From positions 51,650 through 115,649 of the forward strand of contig CAWJNN010000065.1 in NCBI GenBank assembly GCA_963844115.1: a DNA stretch of 64,000 nt. The letters run 5' to 3'. The notes below the pieces were generated by a model. It saw only the letters and a program-made list of their open reading frames with translations, searched no databases and was not told the origin of the DNA. The translations under genes and the position numbers were made by a program. Positions 51,825-62,311 of this stretch are shown piece by piece. Positions within the stretch are counted from its first letter, which is position 1; each line of letters starts with the position of its first letter. The DNA comes from CS4-C045 sp963844115 (GTDB lineage: Bacteria; Planctomycetota; Planctomycetia; Pirellulales; UBA7805).

Positions 51825-53120
51825 TTAATCGTTCATGACTTTGGCCGCGCTGATCAGGTTGATGAACTCCTCGTTCGTATCCTTTTTCTCTAGCTGCTTG
51901 ATCAACTGCTCCATCGCGTCGATGTGATGCATGGTCGTCAGCGTGCGTCGCAACATGGTGACGGCATGCAGCGTATCAGGATCGAGCAATTTCTCTTCCC
52001 GTCGCGTGCCGCTCTGCGAAATGTCGATCGCCGGCCAGATGCGTCGATCGGACAGTTTGCGGTCCAGCACCAATTCCATGTTGCCGGTGCCTTTGAACTC
52101 TTGAAAGATCAGTTCATCCATACGGCTGCCGGTATCAATCAGTGCGGTGGCCACAACCGTCAGCGATCCACCTTCTTCGAAGGCGCGTGCGGTCGCGAAC
52201 AGCTTTTTTGGGATATCCATCGCTTTAATGTCGACGCCGCCAGACATGGTGCGGCCCGTGTTGCCGACCCACTTATTGAATGCTCGCGCCATTCGCGTGA
52301 TGGAATCCATCAACAGAAAGACATCCTTGCCCTCTTCGGTGAGACGCTTGCATCGTTCGACGACCAGTTGTGATAGCCGAACATGACTTTCGACATCTTT
52401 ATCGAGACTGCTGGCGACGACTTCGCCACCAACGACCGCTCGACGCATATCGGTCACTTCTTCCGGCCGTTCGTCGACCAACAGAACGACAAGTGTTATG
52501 TCGGGATGATTCTTGAGGATGGCCTGGCTGATGTGTTGCAGCATGACCGTCTTGCCGGTACGCGGCGGGGCGACGATCAGTGCCCGCTGGCCCTTGCCTA
52601 GCGGTGTCAGCAGGTCCATGACGCGGGTGGTCATGGGCTCTGGGCCGGTCTCCAGTTTCAACCATTGCTCCGGGTTGATGGGAGTTAGTTGATCGAAATT
52701 CTTGACGTTGATGTATTCCTCCGGTGGCATTCCGTTGACGGATTCAATTTCTTTGAGGCGAGGTCCCTGTTGGCCTCGGCCCCCCTGAACCATTCCCTGC
52801 AGAAATACGCCCTCGCGCAGATTGAATTTATCGATCATCGTTCCCGGCACGAAGGGATCGCTACGCTCACGCTGATAATCTTTGGTGGGGTCGCGGAGGA
52901 ATCCGTAACCGTTCGGGTGCAGCTCAAGAACACCGCCCCCAGGGCCGTCAGGTACCGGTTCGCCGTTGTCGGAGACCGCATTGGATCCAGGGCCTGAGCC
53001 CCCACCATAAGGTCGGCCACCGGTACGACGTCGGTTTCGACCTCGGTCCGTATTATTTCGGTCCGTATTATTATTGGGTCGATCCGTTCGAGGCCGTCCA
53101 CTTCTTTTCCGCTTAGCCAT
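51825..53120 (-). CDS. rho: Transcription termination factor Rho
   Basis: The 431-residue protein has a basic, disordered N-terminus (about 1-60) with Asn/Asp/Arg repeats (PNNNTDRNNTDRGRNRRR) that replaces the usual helical N-terminal domain. The cold-shock-like RNA-binding domain follows (ELHPNGYGFLRDPTKDY, FVPGTMIDKFNLREG), then the helicase core: Walker A APPRTGKTVML, VVLLVDERPEEVTDM, DSITRMARAFNKWV, and RRIWPAIDISQSGTRREE. It ends factor-dependent transcripts. The upstream region (about 800 bp without a gene) may contain its autoregulatory leader. Confidence 0.95.
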   Translation of the reverse strand: MAKRKRSGRPRTDRPNNNTDRNNTDRGRNRRRTGGRPYGGGSGPGSNAVSDNGEPVPDGPGGGVLELHPNGYGFLRDPTKDYQRERSDPFVPGTMIDKFNLREGVFLQGMVQGGRGQQGPRLKEIESVNGMPPEEYINVKNFDQLTPINPEQWLKLETGPEPMTTRVMDLLTPLGKGQRALIVAPPRTGKTVMLQHISQAILKNHPDITLVVLLVDERPEEVTDMRRAVVGGEVVASSLDKDVESHVRLSQLVVERCKRLTEEGKDVFLLMDSITRMARAFNKWVGNTGRTMSGGVDIKAMDIPKKLFATARAFEEGGSLTVVATALIDTGSRMDELIFQEFKGTGNMELVLDRKLSDRRIWPAIDISQSGTRREEKLLDPDTLHAVTMLRRTLTTMHHIDAMEQLIKQLEKKDTNEEFINLISAAKVMND

Positions 53121-53926
53121 AGCTCACCTTAGCTTCTCGATAGCATTTCAGCAGACCCGAGTCTGCCTTCTGCGCATCCATGAAGACCGGGGCGCCTGCC
53201 CCCTAAAAACCTTAGATTGAAACTAGTCAGATCGGATTCTGGCGCCCTAGGCCGGGGCCGAATCCTGATTACAGATCGGGAACCATAAAGGGTCCCCTTG
53301 TTCGAATATCTACATCGTTGGGCTTCTTCAGGCCCTTCTACGCAAGGAAGTGTCCTGCGCCGGTCGGAGCTTGGTTTACGCGAGCGACGTAAGCGTTTCG
53401 AGCTAGCTACGATGCGAAAGCCATCGAGCCTTCGACAACACGTGAATCTCCAGATCCCGTAACTACCGGGAAAAATTAGAGTCCCAAAACCGGGATACAC
53501 TTCCCGCCGTTCATCTCTTTAACGTGGCGGGGCGGCCCACAAGAATCTCAAAGAATCTATTCGTGGGCCAGCCGCATCTGTCATGCGACAGTGCTCAAAG
53601 CTATTGCTATCTTATTGTTGTTTTCGACCATGTCAAGTCAGATGATGGAATCTTAGTTTGGCTAAATACGGGAAAAAATGGCATTCCCTGACAGTGCTGC
53701 CTGCATTTCTATCATCGCCCATCGTTGGCATTGATGCAAACTGTACCTATCAAATGCCTTACAGGCCATGTTCTTCGGTGGCATTCGTCATAAAGCCGCA
53801 AAATCGGGCTAATCGTTAATTTCGACACAAATTAACGTCGCATCTCGACCGATAACCAGTATTGTGATTTTCGATCGGTCCATTTCAGTCCCGAATTGCA
53901 GTCCCCATTCCGAATGGATGCCATCT
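53121..53926. other. Long intergenic region upstream of rho
   Basis: About 800 bp between the divergent rho and thioredoxin-YHS genes. A hairpin GGCCCAC-AAGAAT/ATTC-GTGGGCC lies at about 53,532-53,572. The right part (53,600-53,900) is AT-richer and should hold promoters. No supported gene. Confidence 0.5.
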
Positions 53927-55247
53927 ATGAGGCGCAATACAATTATCAATTCTCGTCGCGAGTATCGCCGGCGGATCCTTGCAGGCTACGGAAATCCAGT
54001 GGCAGTCGAGCATCGATCAAGCACAACAAATCGCTGCGCAGTCCAGCCGGCTGGTGCTGGTCCACTTCTGGTCCGCAACGTGCGAGCCATGCAGGAAACT
54101 CGATCAAAACGTCTATGATCATCCGGGTATCGGACCACAAATCGAAGCTTCGTACGTGCCGGTTAAGGTGAATGTTGAGGAGCAACCGGAGCTTCGCAGG
54201 CGATATCAAGTCCAGTTCGTCCCAACCGATGTGATTCTCGCGCCGGATGGAAAAATCGTCGCTCATCGCGCTTGTCCGCAAGATCGATTCGAATACCTGG
54301 CCGGGCTCGTCCACGTTGCCTCCGCAGATGTGGCCAACCGCAGTTCCGGGCCGCAAGGTGTTGTAAACAATCCGCCGGTGAGTAATCCCCTGGTGAGCAA
54401 TCCCCTGGTGAACAATCCCCTGGTGAGCAATCCGCTGGTGAACAATCCCCTGGTGAGCAATCCGCTGGTGAACAATCCGCCAGGCGGCCTGGCCGGAGCG
54501 AATAAACTACGTGCAGGACAGCTCACCCTGGCAGAGCAGCAAGCTGGACCCGCCGCCGGAGCGCGGGTTGCTGACGCCGCCGCCGGCCTTGGTGACCGAT
54601 ACAAGGATTTGGTGGCGCCGCCGGGCCAACCACCCGTGCAGCAACCGCCTGTGCGGCAACCGCTCGCACAGCAACCACCGGTACAGCAGCCAATTCAACC
54701 ACCGATGGATGGAGGCCGTCACAACGAGCCGCCGGTGAATAGCGACCCTGCGACTAACCCGAATCCGCAGGTGCCGAGTAGCGAAGGCGATTCGAGACGC
54801 ATTTCCGCCGATTTACCGGTGTGGCCACGTCAACCGGCCGGCACGCAGATCGGTCAACCCGCTGAGCCACCCGCCACGCCACCCTTGGGATTGGACGGCA
54901 CGTGCCCTGTCGAGTTGGTGGATAACGAACGGTGGGTTCCGGGTGATCGGCGCTGGGGAGCCATACATCGTGGCAAGTTGTATCTGTTTGCCAAACCAGA
55001 CCATCAAAAGCGGTTCCTGGCCAACCCGGATTTCTACAGCCCGGCGCTAGCGGGGAATGACCCGGTTTTGGCGATAGACCAAAAGGAGTTCGTGCCAGGC
55101 AATCGCAAGCACGGTCTGTTCTACGAGAAACGTGTTTTTCTGTTCTCCAGCGAAGAAACGCTGGCAAGGTTCTATGAGAATCCGTTGCGATACTTGGCTG
55201 CGGCTCAACCGCCCCAAGTTCCTGACCGAGGTCTTGGCGCTCGATAA
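53927..55247 (+). CDS. Exported thioredoxin-like protein with YHS-like repeats
   Basis: The main frame (open from 53,931) begins with a signal-peptide-like text, AIQLSILVASIAGGSLQA. The only nearby ATG, 53927, is one base out of frame, so a one-base error is suspected; a TTG at 53979 is the alternative. Residues about 10-115 are thioredoxin-like with active site WSATCEPCRKL (CEPC). A repeat zone follows (NNPLVSNPLV units, 54370-54482, then Pro/Gln-rich text). The C-terminus carries two tandem YHS-like modules (CPVELVDNERWVPGDRRWGA, VLAIDQKEFVPGNRKHGLFY). It is probably a periplasmic redox protein with metal-binding modules. Confidence 0.78.
54370..54482. repeat. 15-bp in-frame tandem repeat
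   Basis: About seven copies of (AAC/AGC)AATCC(C/G)CTGGTG encode alternating NNPLV and SNPLV inside the thioredoxin-YHS gene. It is likely a length-variable linker. Confidence 0.88.
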
Positions 55248-55336
55248 CGGTAAGCGCCTACCACTCGTGCCACGCGCGTTGATTCCGGATAGAGCGACCG
55301 TCATCAAAAGCGTCAAAGGAGCTTCCTCAATCCGTC

Positions 55337-56830
55337 CTACTGCCGATCCCAGTTCAGCGACCGTTGAACCGCTTGGCTCCATCGATCGCGACGAGAAGTG
55401 CGCAGTTGCACGTCCATCCGCGGTTCGAATTCCCGTTCCAGCCGCCAGCGATCGGCAATATCGTCGAGGCTTTCCCAATAGCCCACGGCGAGCCCCGCGA
55501 GGAACGCGACGCCCAGCGCCGTTGTTTCGGTTACGACAGGTCGACGAACCTTCACGTCCAATAAATCGGCCTGAAATTGTAAAAGGCTGTCATTGACCGC
55601 GGCGCCGCCATCCACTTTGAGCTCCGTCAACGGAACGCCAGCGTCTTTTTGCATCGCCTCCAGAACGTCAGCAGACTGGAATGCCATCGATTCCACAGCG
55701 GCACGCGCGATATGTGCCGCCGTGGTCCCGCGCGTGATCCCGATCATCATTCCTCGGGCGTAAGGGTCCCAATGAGGTGCCCCCAAACCGACAAACGCCG
55801 GGACCAGGTAGACACCGCCTGAATCTGGGACGCTGCTGGCGAGTGCTTCGATTTGTTCCGACGATTCGATCAACCCCAGTCCATCGCGCAACCACTGGAC
55901 GACCGCACCCCCAATAAATACCGAACCTTCGAGGCAGTACGTGACCTCGTTACCCAGCTGCCAGCCGATCGTCGTCAGCAGGTTATTGGCCGACTCCGTG
56001 GGGGTGTTACCGGTGTTCAGCAACAAAAAACAACCGGTGCCGTACGTGTTCTTTGCCGATCCCGGCTGGAAACATGCCTGCCCGAAGGTTGCGGCCTGCT
56101 GGTCACCCGCGATTCCCGCAATGGGGATGGAAGTTCCCAGCAGCGTTGCATCGGTTTCGCCGACAACTTCACTGGACGATCGGACATCCGGCAACATCGC
56201 TGCGGGTACGCCCAACAGGCCCAGCAGTTCGTCGTCCCACTGCAACGTGTGGATATTAAACATCAACGTCCGACTGGCGTTACTGGGGTCCGTTACATGA
56301 CACCGACCGCCGGTCAGCTGCCAGATGAGGTACGTATCGACCGTCCCGAACAGGATCTCGCCGCGTTCGGCTCGGCCTCGCAACTGCGAATCGGCGTCCA
56401 GCAGATGCTTGACTTTGGTACCGGAGAAATAGGGATCCAACAGCAGCCCGGTTTTTGCCCGAAACAAAGGTTCCACGCCATCTGACTTCAGCTGCTGGCA
56501 GACGTCAGCGCTCACGCGGCTTTGCCAGACGATCGCGTTGGCGACCGGTTTGCCGCTATCTTTCTCCCACAGAATCGTGGTCTCCCTTTGATTGGTGACA
56601 CCAATCGCGGCAATCTGGCTCGCTTCCAGGGAGGCCTTGCTGAGCGCTTGTCGCGCTACCTGGATCTGGGTGGACCAGATCGCTTCCGGATCGTGTTCCA
56701 CGTGGCCTGGAGCAGGCAGGATTTGCGGAAATTCCTGCTGAGCGGACGCGACTGGACTTCCGTCGTGATGGAAGACAATCGCTCGACTGGAAGTCGTTCC
56801 TTGATCCAAGGCGAGCACATACTGGTCCAT
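55337..56830 (-). CDS. glpK: Glycerol kinase
   Basis: The ATG at 56830 gives 497 residues, the usual GlpK length, beginning MDQYVLALDQGTTSSRAIVF. Further motifs are GVTNQRETTILWEKDSGKPV, the PYFSGTKVKHLLD region, AGIAGDQQAATFGQACF, GTGCFLLLNTG, and LKVDGGAAVNDSLLQFQADLL. The enzyme makes glycerol-3-phosphate from glycerol and ATP. No glycerol transporter or dehydrogenase is adjacent. It converges with the thioredoxin-YHS gene. Confidence 0.95.
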   Translation of the reverse strand: MDQYVLALDQGTTSSRAIVFHHDGSPVASAQQEFPQILPAPGHVEHDPEAIWSTQIQVARQALSKASLEASQIAAIGVTNQRETTILWEKDSGKPVANAIVWQSRVSADVCQQLKSDGVEPLFRAKTGLLLDPYFSGTKVKHLLDADSQLRGRAERGEILFGTVDTYLIWQLTGGRCHVTDPSNASRTLMFNIHTLQWDDELLGLLGVPAAMLPDVRSSSEVVGETDATLLGTSIPIAGIAGDQQAATFGQACFQPGSAKNTYGTGCFLLLNTGNTPTESANNLLTTIGWQLGNEVTYCLEGSVFIGGAVVQWLRDGLGLIESSEQIEALASSVPDSGGVYLVPAFVGLGAPHWDPYARGMMIGITRGTTAAHIARAAVESMAFQSADVLEAMQKDAGVPLTELKVDGGAAVNDSLLQFQADLLDVKVRRPVVTETTALGVAFLAGLAVGYWESLDDIADRWRLEREFEPRMDVQLRTSRRDRWSQAVQRSLNWDRQ

Positions 56831-56980
56831 GATCCGTCCTGCGAAAGCCATCCCCGGAACGTTGCTGCGGACACCGGCAACAAATTTTAGGAGATCGAAT
56901 CGCTGATCTCAAGCTACCCGCGTGCGAAACGGGCATCGTGCCCGACGATGGTTCGGTGGATTGCGTGGCCGCAATCCTAG

Positions 56981-57643
56981 CTACTTGTCTTTCAGCGATT
57001 TTTGCAGATAGACAACCTGGGCTCGTATTTGCTCCAGGTTAGGATTCAAACGCAGCGCGCGTCGAAAGCACTCAAGCGTCGAGATGCGATCATCCAGTTT
57101 CAGATAACAGCGACCCATTCCCGCGGCGGCGTCGAAATGGTACGGATTGATCTCAAGCGTCTGACGACAGTCGCGGATGGAGTCCGTGTAGCGTTTTAAA
57201 TTGAAGTTCGCGACCGCTCGTTGATTCCAGATCTCGGCGAACCACGGTGCTTGTTCCAATAGTTCCGTGGCACTTTGAACCGCTTTTTCGTAGTCGCCTG
57301 ATTCATTCAAGCGGATGATCACGGCCAGCTGTTTGCGTTGGTACCGGTTGCCCGCGCGGGTCCACAAGAGTCGAATACTGTTTTCTGCCAGCATCCTCAC
57401 ACCCCGATCGGAATCGACCAGAGCACATCCGACAACGTTGTTCGATTCGTAGTCGGCGAGCAATCCCAATGCTAACACGGCGGCCCGGCGCCGATAGCGA
57501 TCACCGGCCTCTGCGAGTCGTTCCAGGGTCGGCGTGGTGTAGCGCTGGGATGCGGCGATGGCAAATTTTCCTGCATCGCGGTCGTCCAGATATCGCTCGT
57601 ACAGCGCCAGCAACACAGGTGGTTTGTTAATCGAATCAAACAT
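56981..57643 (-). CDS. TPR/HEAT-type repeat protein
   Basis: The ATG at 57643 gives 220 residues. The first half has HEAT-like helices (RLAEAGDRYRRRAAVLALGLLADYE, VDSDRGVRMLAENSIRLLW). The second half has tetratricopeptide repeats (AEIWNQRAVANFNLKRYTDSIRDC, FDAAAGMGRCYLKLDDRISTLECF). There is no signal peptide. It is a probable protein-protein scaffold with unknown partners. It lies upstream of glpK on the same strand (150-bp gap). Confidence 0.82.
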   Translation of the reverse strand: MFDSINKPPVLLALYERYLDDRDAGKFAIAASQRYTTPTLERLAEAGDRYRRRAAVLALGLLADYESNNVVGCALVDSDRGVRMLAENSIRLLWTRAGNRYQRKQLAVIIRLNESGDYEKAVQSATELLEQAPWFAEIWNQRAVANFNLKRYTDSIRDCRQTLEINPYHFDAAAGMGRCYLKLDDRISTLECFRRALRLNPNLEQIRAQVVYLQKSLKDK

Positions 57644-58053
57644 AGCGTACCTAGGCGGCAGCAGCGAGCGAAGTTCAGGGAATGCAAGAAAAACCATTCG
57701 AACGCGTCGGGAACCCAACTCTGGTCCAGTTTAATTGCAATGCCCACAATCGCAAACGAAAGCGGTTGAATTTGCCAACTGGAGGCCGTTTTCGTTGCCC
57801 TAACCGGCAAACTCTCTCAAAAACCATGCGATTCAATGCCCCGTCCGCCGGATCCGGTTGCCGGCAGTGCCCAATCGCAGTGGACGTTCGCCCAGCCACT
57901 TGCCGTACCCTTTGCCTGAAGATACGTGCTTCGTATTGTGCCTTACCGACCGAGCGAAGACATTCAGGATATGATTAGCGGCATTGAGATCAGCGGCATT
58001 AGACGGTATCGCAATTGGGACTAGCGACACGCGTCGCACAAGGGTGAGAAGCG
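57644..58053. other. Intergenic, divergent region
   Basis: About 410 bp between the TPR and DUF3179 genes, transcribed divergently. A GCGGCATTGAGATCAGCGGCATTAGA direct repeat of about 9 bp (AGCGGCATT) lies near 57,977-57,998. No gene is visible. Confidence 0.5.
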
Positions 58054-59113
58054 ATGAACACGTTTATCGAAAACCGAAGGCCGACGCGCGGCGAAGTGGT
58101 CCGAATGGTCGTCCTCATTCTTTGTGCCTGCGCTTTGGAAACGATGACGATCACCTACGCGTTTCAACAGGAAACCAGGCGCGTCTCCGGCCAGCCGCTG
58201 GGCGTCGCTGATGTCGCCGTCGCAGACGACTTTCGCCCAGAAAAGGCCGCTGCTCGCTATCAACCGATCACCGAATTCGACGTGTTCACAGCCCGTGATG
58301 TCGGTGACAAGATCAACCCTTCGGAACTGGTGGTAGCGACAACGTTGAACGGCAAGTCCCGTGCCTATCCCATCAATATGTTGGCAGGTCCGAGCCGCGA
58401 GATATTGAATGACGAATTGGGTGGGACCGCCATCGCTGCCACCTGGTGACATCTTTGTCACAATGGCATCGTGTATGTCAGGCAGTTGAAGGGTATCAAG
58501 CTGAGCTTAGGCGTCTCTGGCCTGCTATGGCATCGTAGCCTGGTGATGTACGACCAGGAGACCAATTCACAGTGGAGTCACCTGCTAGGGCGCAATGTCG
58601 GGCAAGCTCAAAGGGACCGAACTCCAACAGATTCCATCCGTGATGACCACGTGGGCTGGATTTCGCGATGCCCATCCCGACGCGACGGTGGTGATGATGG
58701 AACGAACCTCGAAAGACTATACCGATCAAATCTACCGGCCGCGAAACCGCTTTGTGTTCGGGATTGCTCAAGGTCAGCATGCGGCCGCCTGGAGCTTCGA
58801 AACGTTGCAAAAGCAACCGGTCGTTCACGGAACGTGGCAGAAGCAGCCGTTCGTGATACTATTTGACCGGGCGGCGGTCACTCCCCGGATGTATGCGACC
58901 GATGTCGACGGGCGTCAGCTATTGTTTGTGACGGCGAAGACCCCCGACGGCACGGATTCTTTTAGGGACGAACAGACGAAGTCGATCTGGAACCCGATCA
59001 GCGGCAAGGCCACGGCCGGCCCCCTGAAAGGTAAGTTCCTGACCTCGATGCCGGCGATCGTCTCTTTCAAGAAGGCCTGGCAGACGTTTCATCCGAAATC
59101 AGAAATGAAGTAG
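58054..59113 (+). pseudogene. DUF3179-type protein with in-frame TGA and a frameshift
   Basis: From ATG 58054 the protein has a signal anchor (VVLILCACALETMTITYAF), then DKINPSELVVATTLNGKSRA and AATW followed by TGA at 58447-58449. The frame continues HLCHNGIVYVRQLKGIKL, so TGA stands where the family has the first Cys of its CxxC (C-P-L-C-like) motif. Near 58,595 the frame shifts by one base and resumes as SGKLKGTELQQIPSVMTTW to 59113. Family function is unknown; the CxxC suggests metal or redox chemistry. Decay or sequencing error is most likely; a selenocysteine reading is discussed as a finding. Confidence 0.78.
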
Positions 59114-59179
59114 CGCTCGACGATAGGTCAATCTCTGTACGCGTCTGGAATAGTTTCGAAGACCCAACAAGTAGGCCGC

Positions 59180-59211
59180 GAACAAGTCCCGGCGCGGGAC
59201 AGCGCTTGTTC
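59180..59211. repeat. Hairpin of the GAACAAG family
   Basis: GAACAAGTCCCGGCGCGGGACAGCGCTTGTTC: outer arms GAACAAG/CTTGTTC and inner arms GTCCCG/CGGGAC. It lies between the DUF3179 and SufS-like genes (convergent), where a terminator is expected. Confidence 0.65.
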
Positions 59212-59235
59212 CGGTCTACAAGAAGTCACAGCCTG

Positions 59236-59920
59236 TCAGCGGCGTCGGAACAACTGCTTGGCTTTTTGCAGAGCGTCGCCCAACAGGTCGATCTCTTCCA
59301 ACGTGTTGAAGAAGTAAAAACTGGCGCGCGTGCTGGCGTTGATACCCAGCCGTGCGTGCAGCGGCATGGCGCAATGGTGGCCCGCTCGAACCGCGACTCC
59401 CTCCCGGTCTAGCAGCTGGGCGATGTCATGCGCGTGGATTCCATCGACGACGAAACTGACGATTCCCGCCTTGAGTTCTGGTGGTGGTCCCAGGAACCGA
59501 ACACCGCCAACCGATTCCAGCACCTGATGTGCACGCTCGGTCAATATCTGCTCGTGTCGGTGGATCGCCGACAGTCCGATGGCTTCCAGGTAGTCAATGG
59601 CTGCGCCCAATCCGATGGCCGGAACGATCGGTGGCGTGCCGGCTTCGAACTTCGCCGGCAGGTCCGCCGGCTCGAATCCGGACTTTGTCACTCGGCGAAT
59701 CATACTGCCGCCACCCAGGAAGGGAGGCATCGCATCCAGCAGTTCACGACGAGCGTAAAGCACGCCGACCCCGGTCGGAGCCAACATTTTGTGTCCGCTA
59801 AAGGCGAGAAAGTCGACATCGAGTTGCTGTACGTCGGTTCCCAAGTGGGGAACGCTTTGTGCCGCATCGACCAGGACCACGGCGCCGGCTTGATGTGCTT
59901 TTTCGATAATTTCCTTGACT
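59236..59920 (-). CDS. Cysteine desulfurase SufS-like, 5' end lost at the contig junction
   Basis: The readable part (about 228 codons) is the C-terminal portion of a SufS/class V aminotransferase: VKEIIEKAHQAGAVVLVDAAQS, PLP-lysine motif FSGHKMLAPTGVGVLY, MIRRV, FEAGTPPIVPAIGLGAAIDYLE, and the catalytic-cysteine loop VAVRAGHHCAMPLHARLG (Cys of RAGHHC). The enzyme supplies sulfur for Fe-S cluster assembly. The family resemblance ends abruptly at about 59,920, where base composition also changes. The missing N-terminal ~180 residues should lie on the true bacterial chromosome. Confidence 0.88.
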
Positions 59921-59930
59921 AAACACAGTT
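59915..59930. other. Probable chimeric junction, bacterial to eukaryotic sequence
   Basis: Left of about 59,920 the sequence is GC-rich, densely coding and homologous to SufS. To the right it is AT-rich with microsatellites and no bacterial gene signals. No repeat or insertion element marks the border. The simplest reading is an assembly chimera. Confidence 0.75.
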
Positions 59931-60392
59931 GTCTACTTCTTCTTGTACTGCCTCCGACTCCTCAAACCATCAGTTCTCGTAGGGATACGTAGTAATGTCA
60001 AAAGAAGCTTCTCAAGAAAGCTTATAGAAAGATCAAAGACAAAAGATCCATCCAAGGCAGACGTGGCACCAAACCCACGGCGATGTAACCTCCATACCAT
60101 ATTGACATATGAACTCCAGGTATCCATGCGTAAGTATGGATTTCCGTCACTGTCAAACTCGTAGACTTCGTAGAGTTAAGGATAGAACCGAAAAATCCAT
60201 TCAAACGTGTTGGGCGTGAAGACATAAAAAAACGTGACGAATAACGGGCACGACTTGATGAATGAACACGGGCAACGACGGTATCATCGGCTTTTTCATT
60301 TCTTCTTTCATTTCATTCAAAATCAAACAACCACAACCACAATAGAATCATATTATCGAAAGTAAAAAGAAGTAACACAAAATCAAAAAAAG
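59921..60392. other. Non-coding AT-rich sequence of eukaryotic type
   Basis: About 470 bp with no supported gene. The last 100 bp are A-rich (AATCAAAAAAAGATGAAAG) directly before the putative start of the DUF4419-like gene, which suits a eukaryotic 5' leader. Confidence 0.5.
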
Positions 60393-61770
60393 ATGAAAGT
60401 ATCAGACATGATCACCACGATGAAGAAGTCTTTTACAACAAAGAAGACGACAACGACAAAAACGACGATGATGACAATGCAAGAGGAGGATCCTCATCCA
60501 ACGAAATCATATCATGTTGTTGATTTGAAACTTGATCATCGCTTAAAACCAACATCCTATGTAACTTATGTTAATGGTGGCTCATCGTCAACAACATCAA
60601 AACGTATCACAGAATCTTTAATGAAGGATGATTCGAATAATCATACATTCTATGCTCGTGGATCATCATCTGATGGTGATGGTGTTACTACTAATGGTGA
60701 TGGTAATGATGGTGATGCAACTGATTTCCGTAACGGGGATCTTGGATTTGTTTAGTGCCGTATTTGAAGCGTGGAAGAATCATTGGACGTTACGTACCAC
60801 ACCTGAAGATTGGTGGTTCCCTATCGCATGTCGTATTTCGAAAGCTATTGATAACGCCGCTAAACAAGAAAACCAATGTGAAGTAGAAGAAAAAATGGAC
60901 CGTGAAAGGCCATATTACATTAAAGATAAAGCCGAAACGTTTCGTGATATGTTGATGTATTCTGATAAATATGATGTTGAAATTAAAATCCGTTATAACG
61001 AAAATCAAGTAATGGATTACTTTCTTTGTAAATGGGAAGAAGAATCGGGGAAGTTATTACCAACCAAGTATCATCCACCGATGGACCCATCCCAAAAAAT
61101 CACGGACACGACCGACAAGGAGAAATTGGATAAGTTGTATCGTGAATTTGTACATATCGAATGTCCAGTACGTGAAATGTTTGTTAACCACGAAGGAAAA
61201 GAGCCAATCGCTGTAGAACTTCCTTTCACTACAATCTTGATGCAAATTACGACGATGTGTTTAGTGAATTTTCTTCGGAATTGAATCAAAGGATCAAGGT
61301 CCATGGATACGTAAATGCAATGGAAAATGATTTTTCGACATCCAACTCTACGCATTTGATTTCATCACAAATCAACATTATGAGTAGTCTACAACAATTC
61401 TTTGAGTACGAATTGAGAATGTGTGGCTGTGGTCTACGTGGTTTGGAAATGAATGGTACCGTCGAGGATTGGTGTGCCCTACGAACGAAATTACGAAAAG
61501 TGAAAGAACTTTTACAACCAATCGAAAAATCTCTGAAGCTTAAGGGTTGGGGTAAGTCGTCGTGGTGGGACGAAGTCGACCGTGTCTTTGAAATGTTAGA
61601 GGTTACACGTATTTTCACCAGACGATCCAAAGGTTGCCGAATTTTGGATCAATATACTATGTGATACGACTGATAAAAAGTATGTCGGTGGAGGTGGAAG
61701 TGGTTTTGGAGGGAAAAGATTGACGTCGAATTGGATATATGGTTGGTTTATTAAATTTTTACTTCGATAG
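60393..61770 (+). pseudogene. DUF4419-type gene (eukaryotic), three apparent frameshifts
   Basis: ATG 60393 begins MKVSDMITTMKKSFTTKKTT, a Thr/Lys-rich leader. DUF4419 features follow in successive frames: FSAVFEAWKNHWTLRTTPED with WWFPI, VREMFVNHEGKEPIAVEL, YDDVFSEFSSELNQRI, ENDFSTSNSTHLISSQINIM, ELRMCGCGLRGLEMNGTVED, and PDDPKVAEFWINILCDTTDK to the stop at 61770. Frame changes occur near 60,750, 61,235 and 61,615. No consensus GT-AG intron is evident at those points, so one-base errors or decay are more likely. The family is found in fungi, oomycetes, algae and animals; its function is unknown. Confidence 0.72.
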
Positions 61771-62168
61771 GGAAAAGGTAAGATTCTTAGAAGATTTCAA
61801 GACTTAAAGTTAGTTCAAAAGACTAGCGGCTAAAACACCGTCCCCTTAAAAGTCAAATATACCTGGTGCATCCTTGGATTGCAGACGAAACAACATTATT
61901 GGCTGGAATCGTTGGTTATAAAGTGTATGTTGAATCTGACGCAACAAGTGAAAATAATTTACTTCTTCCATCACCAGTCGTCGAGCACATCATATGTGGG
62001 CAATGATGACAAATGTCGATTCACCATTATTGATTGGTGATAAGAAAAAACGACGACCATGACAACGACAACAACAGAAGGATTTGTTCCAATTAACCAA
62101 ACGAAATCTGCTGACTCACTGGATTATCTAAGATGAGAATAGTAGGCAAACAAGAAGTGCTTTAAATA

Positions 62169-62189
62169 ATATATATATATATATATATT
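62169..62189. repeat. (TA)n microsatellite
   Basis: About ten uninterrupted TA units; such dinucleotide runs do not occur in the bacterial part of the window. Confidence 0.9.
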
Positions 62190-62244
62190 ATGTATGTTTT
62201 CTATTATTGTAGTTATATCATATTTATTTTTCTATTGTATAGTC

Positions 62245-62311
62245 GTCTCTCTCTCTCTCTCTTATCAACACCGAGTCACACACAGTACACACACATATCC
62301 ACACACACACA
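62245..62311. repeat. (CT)n followed by (CA)n-rich microsatellites
   Basis: About nine CT units at 62245-62262, then interrupted CA runs to 62311. Typical of eukaryotic intergenic DNA. Confidence 0.88.
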
